Below the pieces are notes generated by a model that saw only the letters and a list, made by a program, of their open reading frames with translations, was not told the DNA's origin and did not search any database. Source: Phaseolus vulgaris (lineage: Eukaryota > Streptophyta > Magnoliopsida > Fabales > Fabaceae). From it: a stretch of 64,000 bases of DNA. Every line of letters starts with the position of its first letter. The first letter of the stretch is position 1. The translations under genes were made by a program, and so were the position numbers. The DNA lies in the NCBI RefSeq assembly GCF_000499845.2, contig NC_023749.2, forward strand, positions 14,036,698-14,100,697, written 5' to 3'. This document shows, in pieces, positions 25,228 to 36,500 of the stretch.

Positions 25228-26130
25228 TCAAGTTGGTAGGTGAAGATCAAGAACCCCCAACTTGTGTCGTAGCGTCAAAAATCGTTCTTTGCCTAATGCC
25301 TTCGTAAAAATATCTGCGAGCTGATACTGTGTCGGTACATATGAAGGACTGATTATCCCAGCTTGTAATTTTTCTCGCACAATGTGGCAATCTATCTCAA
25401 TGTGTTTTGTGCGTTCATGAAATACTGGGTTTGCTGCTATATGTAATGCCGCTTGATTGTCACAAAAAAGTTGAACTGGCAAGTTACATGGCACCTTTAA
25501 ATCCTGCAACAGATATCGCAACCAAACTATCTCCAAACAAGTATTGGCCATTGCGCGGTATTCCTGATGATCTTGATACGTTTGTCTGTTTTTTTGACTT
25601 CCATGAGATAATAGAGGAACCAAGAAAAATGCAATATCCAGATACTGATCTCCGAGTTGTCTGACAACCTCCCCAGTCTGAGTCACAATAAGCTGTCAAT
25701 GTCAGATTGTTTTCGGATGGCAATAGTAATCCTTGTCCTGGTGATCCTTTGATGTACTTTAGGACTCGAATTGCGGCATCCCAATGAGGTTTCCGTGGAT
25801 TCTGTATATATTGACTTAGGGTCCGAACCGAAAATGCTATGTCAGGTCGAGTAACCGTGAGGTATATCAGTCGTCCCACGAGTCGCCTGTATTTGACTGG
25901 ATCCTTTAATAACTCTCCTTCGTCTGGTGTGAGTTTTAGGTATTGTTCCATTGGAAATTTTTCTGGACGAGCACCTGTGAGTCCCGTATCCTGCAAAATA
26001 TCAAGCGCATATTTTCTTTGGGACATGTAAATATTTTAGGTCTTGTGAATAGAGAGTAATGTGCCATGTAAGAAGGCATTTTGCACATCTAGCTGGTGAG
26101 TAAACCAATTTCTGGCTGCTGCAATGGTGA
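25228..26130 (-). pseudogene. copia RT-RNase H remnant with internal deletion
   Basis: At 26030-26130 the minus strand reads ARNWFTHQLDVQNAFLHGTL, the RT segment holding the first catalytic Asp region. Within about 15 codons it switches to MSQRKYALDILQDTGL, which lies about 130 residues further along in an intact RT, so the Y-V-D-D block is gone. The remainder (25228-26026) is the RT end and RNase H ([70 protein letters not shown]), with one frameshift near 25560. Dead copy. Confidence 0.87.
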
Positions 26131-26139
26131 GAAGACACC

Positions 26140-26269
26140 TCAAAGTTATATTACGAAGTGGGTTTTAAGCCTAACTCAACCCCATAAAACCGGTTCAATA
26201 GGGTAAGGTTTGCACCCACTTATATACTATGAAAGACTCTAATCTATAGTCGATGTGGGATTTCCAACA
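26140..26269 (-). repeat. LTR fragment of a common legume retroelement family
   Basis: On the minus strand it begins TTGTTGGAAATCCCACATCG and continues with TCATAGTATATAAGTGGG and GGGGTTGAGTTAGGCTTAA, ending near AGTGGG...ACTTCG. This sequence type is widespread in soybean and bean DNA from general knowledge. A diverged relative is at 9662. It abuts the copia RT fragment. Confidence 0.6.
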
Positions 26270-26477
26270 ATTTTTATCACGTCAACTTGAAGTCGTGTCA
26301 ACTTAGTACGAGTTTTGTCTCGTCAACCTAAGTTGTGTCAACTTGCATGACTTCTCTCACGTCAACTTAAAATTGTGCCAAGTTGACACGACTTGTTTAA
26401 ATTTATATTTTTTTAAAAGCGATTTTATTTTGATCCTATTTTAGTAAAACCTAAAAAAAAAACCCATAATGATAAAA

Positions 26478-26842
26478 AAAACCAAGCTCCTTTGATCAAA
26501 CATGTAGGACAAATTTTCCATCTTTATGAGAAAGAGCATAAAATAGTGCGCCAACAACAAATGAAGTTGTGGGCACTTGGACACTGTTCTGTTTCTGTTT
26601 CTTATGTGAAAGGATACAAAACTGTGTTTACAAGCAGTCTTAATAAAATGGAAGTGGGTCCGTGGGTCCATGGGTCCATCCTTCGATTATATAAGTTCTG
26701 AATCATAATTGGAGATGTCAGAACACATGATACGCGTTTCAAATCCACTGTATCAAAACAGAGGAACCCAATTCTCTTTTGCTTTCACTTGATTTCCCTA
26801 CCTTAACTTGGGTCTCACAAACAAAGATATTCCAACACCACC
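26478..26842 (+). promoter_or_regulatory. Upstream region and 5' UTR of the MYB gene
   Basis: A TATA box (TATATAA, 26688-26694) sits about 150 bases before the start codon, leaving a 5' UTR of roughly 120 bases that is C/T- and A-rich. Just upstream is a short direct repeat of GGGTCCATGGGTCC-like words at 26656-26679. No further elements are claimed. Confidence 0.6.
26688..26694 (+). promoter_or_regulatory. TATA box of the MYB gene
   Basis: TATATAA lies in a comparatively GC-rich stretch at a plausible distance from the ATG. Confidence 0.55.
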
Positions 26843-28160
26843 ATGGTAAGAGCTCCTTATTTTGATAAAAATGGAACAAAGAAAGGAGCATGGAGTGAGG
26901 AAGAGGATAAGAAGCTTAGTGCTTATGTTGACAAATATGGCCACCCCAATTGGCGTCAACTTCCAAAGTTTGCAGGTTTTATAATAAGGACTTTCTTCAT
27001 TCATGATTTTTTAATTTTGGTTTATTGCTTACTCTTTCTTCTGTGCAACAGGGTTGCAAAGATGTGGAAAAAGTTGCAGACTTCGATGGATGAATTACCT
27101 GCGCCCAAATCTAAAACGAGGGAACTATACCCCCAAGGAAGACCAAATCTCACGGATTTGCATCAAAAGCATGGAAACAAGTTGGTCTTTTGTTGCTTCT
27201 ATTAATTTTCAAAGTCACAATTTTGTCATCATTTTTTTTTTTTTACATTGCTGAAAATATTGCCCACAAATATTCGGATAAGGCCCCAATTACAGTTGTA
27301 ATAAGTCCAAAAATCTTGATGTTAAAGTCCAAACCAATTTTTAAATGCAATTTATAGTATCACAGTGTTAAAGTTTGACTTATATAATATAAAACGACAA
27401 ATCTAATATGAATTGAACAACAATGCTAACAAAACGGCTAAGATGGTGTAGAAAGGTTGCGTATTTTTCAAAAACCATGTTATTTACTTGCATAATCATT
27501 CAATTTGATTATGAAGTTTTGTTTCCACCGCAAATAAAGACATCAAATAATGTAGAATAGTTTCTTATATTCTATTTTTGGTGTTGCTATTATGTAAAAA
27601 ACCAGACAACTATTCAACATTTTCAATAGTTTAACAATTGTTCATTACAATGAGAATTCGGTGATGAATAAAGGGTATTTTACTGATTTGTATTTGGTGT
27701 GAAATTTTGTGATAGATGGTCTCTGATTGCTGAAAATCTACACGGAAGAACAGACAATGAGATAAAGAACTATTGGCACAGCCACCTAAAGAAGTTCCAA
27801 AACAGCAACATGAACACCTCTTGTGATGAAGATTTGAAGTCCATTGGATGCAAAGATTTTGAAATGGCAACGAACGAGGCTCTTGGTGTTGAATCTCTCC
27901 ACATTTTGGAGAGCTCAGTGTCAATTTCCTCAGAAACTTCCTACACCGACCACAATTCCCCTTCACTTTCATCCTCTTCAAGTCACACGGAATCAACCAT
28001 GAACTTGTGCAAGGAAGAAGAAAGCGTTGCTTCATTGGAAACATTGGATTCAGGGTTTAGTAGCAGTTTCTGGACCGAACCCTTCATTTCAGAAAACGCA
28101 CTTGATCAAGATTATTTTCCCATTTCCTCTTACATGTCAGAACCATTTTACTTGTGGTAG
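26843..28160 (+). pseudogene. R2R3-MYB transcription factor gene, R3 frameshifted
   Basis: Three exons fit GT-AG rules: 26843-26975, 27052-27180 and 27716-28160. R2 is intact, with tryptophans at residues 17, 37 and 57 and the signature [19 protein letters not shown]3 starts [12 protein letters not shown], then the frame slips: codon 27150-27151 has only two bases. The other frame continues [10 protein letters not shown] and joins exon 3 as [20 protein letters not shown] with the remaining R3 tryptophans. The three exons total 707 bases, one short of a 235-codon gene plus stop. The C-terminus is serine-rich and acidic and contains SSFWTEPF, faintly like stress-related subgroup 2 (MYB13/14/15). 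As written the product stops inside R3 and would lose half its DNA-binding domain. Either a pseudogene or an assembly error. Confidence 0.88.
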
Positions 28161-28804
28161 TTGTGACTCTAGAATTTGGTTAAAGTTATACAAGAAGTGG
28201 TCTTGCACATTTGCTCGTATGTTCTAGATTGGAGGAAATTTTTGGAAAATAGTTTACTCTTCTTCTTTCTTAATCTCCACAAGACAAAATAAAAAAAGAG
28301 ATTTGTGTCAGCAACTTCGTTTTTGAGAACCACAATCACTCGTGTTAATGAGAGAAAACTTCATTTTATTATATTGTAAAATTAATATAGTTATGTATTC
28401 ACTCTCTTAATATAGTGTGATCTAAATTATATATACTATTGGTATGAGTTTTAAATAATTATTTTAAAGAAAAAATGTGTATAAAACAATAGTTTTCTAT
28501 ATTGTGCTTGATGAAAAAACATTTATAAATTTAAAAACTTCAAAATGATGTAAATTTAAATTGTCTTGATTTAAAATAATATGTCAACTCCATAGAAAAA
28601 GATCAAGAGGTTCAGTGTCAATATCATGTTCAAAGCACCTCGAAACATGATTATCTAAAAACACACAAAAAGGTATGACAATACACAATATGAGTAGAAA
28701 ACAAATTAATATTCCAAAGGTTATGCGATTCTCATGAATGAAGGATCATAAGATACTTGAAGCCAGAAATATACTCAAGCTTCAGAAACTACAAAAAAAT
28801 TTTC
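28161..28804. other. MYB 3' flank and AT-rich spacer
   Basis: A candidate polyadenylation signal AATAAA lies at about 28288. The rest is AT-rich with nothing recognised. Confidence 0.5.
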
Positions 28805-29013
28805 CACTACTAGAAAAATGTTGAATACTAACCGAAATTAGTGATAGATTCTAATTAGATATCAATTTAGAAATTATTTATTAATAATAGAAAGTAATTT
28901 AGATACCAATAATTTTTTTAGTCTCTAAAATAGTATCAAATATAATCAATATAACAACTAATTTTTTTTTTTGTCTTTAAAATTAGTTTCTATTTAATAA
29001 TTTTCTTGTAATG
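28805..29013. mobile_element. CACTA-type MITE, short derivative
   Basis: Starts CACTACTAGAAAAATG and ends AATAATTTTCTTGTAATG. Internal words match the family (GATATCAATTTAGAAATTA, TTTTAGTCTCTAAAAT, AATTAGTTTCTATTTAATAA). At 209 bp it has lost much of the left half. Flanking triplets TTC and TTT nearly agree. Confidence 0.7.
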
Positions 29014-29941
29014 TTTAAGTCGTGTAATACCCTCTGTAATTATGTTAAAGTTGTAACTCTTGACACCATTTGTTTTAAATTATATTTGGACATCGAAGAA
29101 AGCTTTCAAGACATTCAAGCTTTATTTATAAAGGAAGAAGCTTTCCACCAAGAACACAAAGAAAATGTAAGTTGATAACAATGGATAAAGATAAGAAAAT
29201 GAAATAAAGATAAGAAAATGAAAGAACATGTCACTTTAGATGTAAAACTAAGGATAATTGCAATGAAGAGTCACCACTTAAATAATTTCTCCAAGATAAA
29301 AAAAATGGAAAAGAATTTCATATCCTCAAAATGTTCAAAATTCTACAAAATCTTATTTCAATTAATTTCAAGTATAATTTGTTACAAAGAGGAAACTCTT
29401 ATTTATATGTGTGGAGTTAGACCGTCTACTTACAAAAATGGATTAAGAAAAGAAAAATGTAATTTGTCCTTTCAAGCTCTCTTAGACACCTACTTTGATG
29501 TTGACATGTGAAGGAAGTTACAACCTTCACATGATGAGGTAGTTAGGTTCATGCATGTGCTTAACTACATTAATCATAAGTAATTTAATCACATGCATAT
29601 GTATTTCTACTTCTTAGTTCACGTGTACCTACTCTAGAATCTCTTACAATATTTTATAATCTCTCAAACTTCTCATTTTCCATATGTTAATTGTGTTCTT
29701 AAGCTGTTGGATCCAGTGTTTACCACTAGGACAAAAGTTATATTTAATAGTTAAGACACCATTTTTCCTACTTAAGATCATAGCAGTTCAAACCCTACAG
29801 TTTGATTGTGACTAAACTCACAGAGCCTTAGTCATGTGACAATTAAAGTCACTTGCAACAAACTTCCTCTTAGCAATTGTCTCACTAGGAATCAAATTTG
29901 TAACATTGACATAGATACCAATTATTAGCTCTAGCACTTAC
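29014..29941. other. Unassigned non-coding DNA
   Basis: A 97-codon open stretch at 29218-29511 has no family resemblance and biased composition, so it is not called. A possible tRNA-derived SINE signature is at 29745-29795. Otherwise nothing is recognised. Confidence 0.4.
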
Positions 29942-30905
29942 TGATAACTGCTTAATTTCAGTAATATTTCATATTAAAATACAAGCACTTAAGAGGATTT
30001 ATTGCTAATTTACATATAAAATAATTCTTAATTTATGAATTTATATCTTTTTACATTTTTTATGATATTTATTTCAATAAGAGCATTTTATTCTAAAACT
30101 TGGTGTTAATTGCAGGTTTCTAGGAAAAATTGGAGATTTTGATTAAAGAAGAATGATTTGAGCTAAAAAAAAGAAAGTTGGAAGGTCCTAGAATGGAGAA
30201 AAGCGCCGAAAAAGCCAATTTTGCAACAAGAGTATCTCACTCATAAATATATTAGTGTTATTTTTACTTCTTTCCTATTGACCTCAACTTTCAAATCCTA
30301 TTTAGCCGTATTAGTGTTTAACATGCAAGGAATTCAAAGAAGGAGTAAAGGGGAGAGTAAAATAAATTACAAAAGTAATTCAAGGATTCTCAACAAATGA
30401 TACTATGATTGTTTTCTCAAATAACATATTCTATCATTTGATTAGTATTCCTACTTTATTGGGAGATGGTTTAAGCATGAAATATTTTTTTTATTATAAT
30501 CTTCATACTTAACCTAAGATTCCTAGGATTTCTGAAACTAAATTATCTGTCTTGCTTTCAAAATGACAAGTACAGGGGATAACAAGAAAAAAAAAGAATG
30601 AAGAAGAATTATTTTAAGAAGAATACAAGGAGCATGAAAAAAAACATTTCTTTATTTTCTCTTTTTATTTATAAATTTTAATTTCTTTTAATATGGACTT
30701 TATTTGTAATTATAAAAGGGGTAAGAGGAGAGAAGAAAAGACAATGAAATCACATGTTAATTAGTGTCTGGAGAAGCAAGCTACACAAGTATGAAAAGTA
30801 TGAAAAAGACATGAATTACTCATATAACCCATGATCACGTATAAATCTAGAATTTGATAATTTTAAATATTTTTTCTTGTATTTGATTTGAATCTACAAA
30901 ATAAT
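29942..30905 (+). repeat. LTR-like sequence sharing its start with the 35216 solo LTR
   Basis: It starts TGATAACTGCTTAATTTCAG. For about 200 bases it matches the reverse complement of the 36180-36380 end of the solo LTR (shared words include AATATTTCATATTAAAATA, TTGCTAATTTACATATAAAA and AATAAGAGCATTTTATT). Beyond about 30150 the two diverge. It ends where Tat element B coding begins, so it probably truncated that element. Confidence 0.6.
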
Positions 30906-30907
30906 TG

Positions 30908-31470
30908 TCAAGCCAGACCTTGCCGGAAGAATGATAGGATGGTCAGTAGAATTATCAGAGTTTGATATCCGGTATGAACCAAGAGTAGCGATCAAGTCTC
31001 AGTGGCTGACCGACTTCTTAGTCGAGCTTATGCCTCAATCTCATCAGCCTATTGGCTGGACGATCTATGTTGACGGGTCATCCAACAAAACATCTTGTGG
31101 GGCCGAAATCAAACAAGCTCTTAAGTTCAAATTCAGGGTCACCAACAATCAAGTTGAATATGAAGTTATCCTGATCTGCCTAAACCTAGCATACGATATG
31201 GGAGCTCGTGAGTTAACTTGTAGGAGCGACTCCCAACTCGTGGTCAGGCAAATGAAGGGAGAGTTCGAGGTGAAAAACCCATTGTTACAAAGATACTATC
31301 ATACAGTATCTGAACTTATCTTCAAATTTGCAAAGGTAAATATGGAACACATCTACCGAAAGGATAATGTTACAGACAACACCTTGTCTCGGCTTTTCTG
31401 CGGAAATGAAAAGCCACCATCGATCAATTATCCAAGTATGTTTGAAGGCTTTGAGTGTAGGTCTAACTGA
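30908..31470 (+). pseudogene. Element B RT end and RNase H
   Basis: It begins with the end of the RT/RNase H linker (KPDLAGRMIGWSVELSEFDI) and continues as a type-I RNase H of the extra kind found in Tat elements: WTIYVDGSSNK with the first Asp, EVILICLNLAYDMGARELT with the Glu, CRSDSQLVVRQMKGEF with the second Asp, and IYRKDNVTDNTLSRL with the last Asp. The expected G after SNK is present, but a short segment after SCGAE appears deleted. The four acidic residues survive. No start of its own is claimed, since this is the middle of a polyprotein. Confidence 0.85.
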
Positions 31471-31589
31471 GTGCCTATGAGCAACCGAAGTCGAAACTTG
31501 GATAATTTCTCGAGCTCGACACTTATGATCTAAACAAAAAGAAGACCATACAATAACGTTGTGCAAGATATACCATGATCGACCAAAAC

Positions 31590-32655
31590 CTTTTTCAGCA
31601 GGGGTTATTTTTGGTCATTCCTGAAGTTTGTAACACACGACCAAGCGGAGTATAACTTAAAGGAAATCCACGAGGACGTATGTGGAAACCATTCGAGAGC
31701 CAGAACGATAGTTACGAAGGTCCTAAGAGTTGGGTACTTCTGGCTGACTACTCAAAATGAGTGCGCTATCTTTGTGAAAAAATGCCTCGAGTGTTAGGAA
31801 CACGACACTTTGTCACACCTCAAGCCTGAATGGTCGTTTGTCGTATGGGGAATGGATATAATCGGTCTGTTCAGCTCGGGAAAGGGGCAAACCAAGTTCC
31901 TCTTGGTCGAGGTTGATTACTTTACCAAGTGGATCGAGGTCAAGCCCCTCGCATCAATCTCCACCTAGAATGTCTAGAATTTTGTATGGAAAAGCATATT
32001 GTGCCTGTTCAGCGTCCCTCACACCCATCATAACTGATAACGACCTCCAGTTCATCGATTACGAATGACTCAACATAAAATCCATCACCAGCTCGGTTAA
32101 GCATCCTCAAACGAATGGGTAGGCGAAAGCGAGTAACAACAAGTTAAAGAAGTGTCTTGGGTTGGCTAAAGGGCACTGGACCAAGGAACTACTAGAGGCC
32201 CTTTGGGCATACCAGTGCATGCTCCAGACAACAACGCAAGAAACCCCGTATAGTCTAACATACAATATAGAGGCAATGATCCCAGTAGAAATTAGGGAAC
32301 CCTACCTAAGAAGACAAGTGTTTGACTTGAATCTTAATTAGGAGAGCCTTAAGGTCGGTCTCGATCTTATCAACAAATTATCAGACAAAAGCAGAATAAT
32401 AGAAGAAGTGTGCAAGCTTCGAGATGCAAAAAGATACAACTCCAGATTGAAGTCAAAAAATTTTCAAAAGGGCGACCTCGTGTGGCGAATGCACAACGAG
32501 GTAAGAAAAACTTAGGGTAAATTCTCGACCAACTGGGAAGAACCCTTCTGAGTCCGAGGAGTAGCATCCGACAAGGCCTCATACTTAGAGTTATTATCAA
32601 GAAAAATGGTACCGAGGATGTCGAATTCCACGCACCTCAAATTTTACTACAGTTA
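31590..32655 (+). pseudogene. Element B integrase
   Basis: The zinc-binding domain shows IHEDVCGNHSRARTI and CAIFVKKCLEC (31670-31800). The core has MDIIG with the first Asp, VDYFTKWIEVKPLAS, and after a frame change a TDNDLQF segment with the second Asp (about 32035). The C-terminal part continues (KELLEALWAYQCMLQTTTQE, then ETPYSLTYNIEAMIPVEI) with stops at several tryptophan or glutamine positions. It would catalyse cDNA insertion; here it is broken by at least one frameshift and several stops. Confidence 0.83.
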
Positions 32656-32700
32656 AATAAAATTATGCACTCTTTCCTCACTCAGTCGTTTTATCCCTAA

Positions 32701-33000
32701 GGAGGGTTTTCGGACAGGAGGGTTTTCGGACAGGAAGGTTTTGGTGAGACATTTCTTATATCTCTTGTTTTTTCAGTTAAAACACAAGTTAAGGTCGAAC
32801 ATCGGCACATTAATTAAAAAAACTACAACATTTGGCTCGATCAAGGAAGCTTTGCCTTAATTACAATCCCTCTTAATGCCTCAAAGACCCGACTCAGCCA
32901 AGGAAGCTTTGCCTTAATGGAAATCACTCCTAATGCCTCAAAGACTCGACTCAACTAAGGAAGTTTTGCCTTAATGGGAATCCCTCCCGAGACAAATTAA
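32701..33000. repeat. Tandem repeats in the element B spacer
   Basis: A 16-bp unit GGAGGGTTTTCGGACA is repeated 2.7 times from 32703. A second array has three copies of a 57-bp unit, with the shared word AAGGAAGCTTTGCCTTAA near 32843, 32900 and 32957. They lie between integrase and the antisense ORF. Confidence 0.8.
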
Positions 33001-33180
33001 ACAACTATCAATAACTCAAGCAACCAACTACACAGAGTAAATTGTTCGACTAAAGGCTATCATAATATTACCGGTAAATTTAACTTATTACTTGTTCATT
33101 CTATATGGTTTTAATCTGACCGATAACAAGTTTGTTAATGGTAATTGATCGTTCAACATTGAAAAAATAAATATTTAAGA

Positions 33181-33590
33181 GAAAAAACATTTGATTAATT
33201 GAAAGAGAAGGGTGAGCCACATCCCGACCCCGAGGAAAAGCAAAAAAAGAAAGATGTTGAAGCCTAAGAATTAGTTGTCTTCATCTTCAACATCATGAAT
33301 ATCAACACTCATGCCAACTCCAGTGACAAGGATGTCTTCAGAGGCGACAAGTCGGCCCTCATGGAAAAGCATTGAAAAAAAGAAGGGGGAGCCACATTGA
33401 AAAAACATTTGATTAATTGAAAGAGAAGGGGGAGCCACATCCCGGCCCCGAGGAAAAGAAAAAAAAGAAAGATGTTGAAGCCTAAGAATTAGTTGTCTTC
33501 ATCTTCAACATCATGAATATCAACACTCATATCAGCTCCAGTGACGGGGATGTCTTCAGAGGTGACAAGTCGGCCCTCATGGATGCCTTT
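33181..33590. repeat. 218-bp tandem duplication covering the antisense ORF tail
   Basis: Positions 33181-33398 and 33399 to about 33590 are near-identical (offset 218), including AAAAAACATTTGATTAATTG at both starts. The second copy contains the stop codon of the antisense ORF. Confidence 0.85.
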
Positions 33591-36500
33591 GTTTTCGTCA
33601 AACTCACCATCAAATGGCAATCCATGACACATGGTCTGTCAGATGACTTGATTGAAACTTGACTCGCACAAATCCAACACATTATCCTTGAATTTAACAA
33701 GTTAAGCTTCGATCGACTCCCTATCAGCCTCAATTGTTGCCTTCTCAGTTACGACTTTCTCTAACTCAAGCTTCATCGCCGCCAGTCAAGCCTCACAGTC
33801 CTTCAGTTCGGCTGCTTGGCGCTTTTCTCTCTCCTCGGACTGAGCACATCTCAGATTGCTCAACTCCAGCTCAGCATCGGCCTTGGCCATCTTCAATTCA
33901 AAGGTCGAGACGACTTCCAGTGCCGACTTCAACGAATTGGAGTCTTCGTCCAACTCTTGCTCAAGGTGGGAGTTCTCCTTAGCTATCTGCTGGTTGGACT
34001 CCTCATTGGCTATCCTTGTTAAGACCAGGGCTCGAGCCTGCATCTCAATGGCAGCCTAAAGGAGGTCGCGATGAGAAGTTGACTTCACCACCTCCTCCTC
34101 GTTTGGTGTCAAACCGACTTGAACTCCTTAGTAAAATTGAGACCCCCACCAAGTAATGGGGAAGGGCCCTCGATAGCAGCAACCAGTGAGAGGGAACTCA
34201 ACCAAATCGGGGATGGAGGAGGTGGTGGATGCCTCAGAGTCCCATGAGGCGGCCGAGTGATGATGGCTATTGTCTTTCTTTTCCTCCTTCTGCTACTCTC
34301 ACCCGAGTGCCAAATGGACTCGGTCACTCCAACATAATAGGGGTTGCCAGCATCCACTATTTCAATGTTGCCCTTCCCCCGTCGGGTGGCAGCATCCCGC
34401 TGCAACTCGACCAACATAACATCAGTCTGGGGATTGTTCTGAGTCATGATACCTAATGAAGAAATATGCAAAACATATCATGAAATTTTCTCCACTGTTG
34501 GGACAACTTATACACATTCAAAAGCTTTCGGGTAGGGAGTCTCCTAGGCAATTTATCAAAGACAGAGTAGACCTTCAAGTCCTCGGCACTCGAAGAAGAA
34601 CGAGGCCAATGGTTATACTGAGTGGGTGTCTTTGTCTATTAAAAGGGGAATTTGAACCGACCCTCACGGTCAAAGAAGAACTCCATACCTTCTGACTCTA
34701 TGAAAATTTAAAAGAATTTACTCTTGAAGTTTTTGTAAGAAGAGGTGTATGGAACAAAAAGAATGTTCCCTGGTTGACTGATAAGCAATAATCAGCTTAT
34801 AGGGTCGGTCGGGTGAGAGGTATAGTAATGTAAAAACCTTTCAGGAGATGGACAAAGGTAAAACGTATCACATACAAGCCAAAAGGCTTACAACGAAGCC
34901 CACGAGTTGGGATGAAGTTGCATAGGAGCGACATTGAGTGCTGGATAAACTCATTAAAAGGAAAAGCTATGTGGAGGTCAGTGAAGAAACAAGAATAGGC
35001 AAAGAGAAAAGGCGCTTCAGTAGGGGCTCGACTGATGCATACGTTGTTGACCGGGTGGTAGCAGTCTACCGATATGATACCATCAACGACATCCGATTTC
35101 AAAAGGCAAATCCTTTCCACAAAGGAAGCAATGGAGAAGTAATCGCAAAACTAAGTAAAGTACTCAGTGACCTTATGATCAACCTAATAGAACCCATTTC
35201 GATGGGACGACTCACTGATGACTTTTTACGACAAGTGTACCACGTTGTCACAAGTAATAATATGTCCCTAAGGACGGATATCGATCCCACAAAGAACAGT
35301 TGACTATTCAAGTAAAAGATTCGTTAAATATAAAAACATAATAATAAAAGTGTGTTTGAGAATTCTTATGATGGCTAGAATTAACAAGAAAACAAATTAA
35401 AGAGTTGTTGCTTCAACTCGAAAAATAGGGATTAGGTTTCATCTTTGTCACTTTCATGCATTTTGATTAGCATGGTAACATTATTTTCTTTTATTGAAAT
35501 TGATGCCTGTATAAAATTCATTTATATCGATTACTCGCATATAAAATTATTAAGAATATTTACTAAATATCGATTCCTCACATATTTATAAAAACAACTT
35601 AGAATCAAGCTCAGACATTGATAGCAATTAACATTTCAAGTCTATTCCCAACACTCAAATATGTTATATATTATTGTTTAGGCTAGAACCATAAAAATAC
35701 TTTCCAGTCAGATTTAAGATTCTAGATCACGCATTAGAAACAAAACAACAATACCAATAATCAATCAAGAACATAATATTATATCATATTTAAATATCAC
35801 CTCAATACATAAGAGATTGAACGAATTAGTCCAAAAATTCACAGGGTAGAATTAGCCACACATCTTCTAGCACATTCTATTCTCCCAATTGGGTTACAAG
35901 TCACTCAATGGTGTTTTCCTCTTAATTTTGCACACTAGGGTTGAGCCTCTAGCCCCCTATTTAACCTAATTTACTAGGGTTAGGTGACTTCCTCTGTCGC
36001 GCTGATGGGCTAAATGATAAAAACATAAAATGACTCAATTTCTCTTACGCATTCTCGCTTGAGCGAGAATGAGCTCGCTTGAGTGAGAATCTTCGTTGTT
36101 GAGTTCGACTTTTTTTCTCTTTTTGTGCATTACGGGCTTTCCAGCTTTCTCCTTTAAGCTTATCTTATTCTCTTTAGCCCAGTCATATCCATTCTTTCCT
36201 AAAAACCTTAAATTAACACCAAATTTGGAAATAAAATGCTCTTATTCAAATAAGGATCATAAAATATGTAAAAAAGTATAAATTCATAAATTATGGATTA
36301 TTTTATATGTAAATTAGCAATTAATACTCATAAGTACCTATATTTTAATATGAAATATTATGAAAATTAGGCAGTTATCACTCACTTATTACAGTAGGGG
36401 TCAATCGGTCAACAGCCATTGTCAGATCATTAACTTTAATTGGGTTAATATCCAACAACACACCATCACTAGGATCAGAGGAACGCTCAGTCGCACCAAC

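Larger units (their letters stand above)
24857..26477. mobile_element. Inverted-repeat element disrupted by retroelements
   Basis: The left arm (about 24857-24945) and the right arm (about 26368-26477) are imperfect inverted copies. Both contain, in one orientation, a T-rich run, TTTTTAAAAAATTATAAATTT and CAAGTCGTG. Inside the right arm a degenerate CGTCAACTT/GTCGTGTCAACTTG word is repeated from 26280 to 26400. The middle is occupied by a copia 3' end and an LTR fragment. A DNA transposon with long terminal repeats, possibly Mutator-like, is the likely host structure; no transposase is seen. Confidence 0.5.

Noticed and set aside
29218..29511. 97-codon open frame
   Set aside because: Lysine- and serine-rich by composition only, no domain, promoter or splice evidence.
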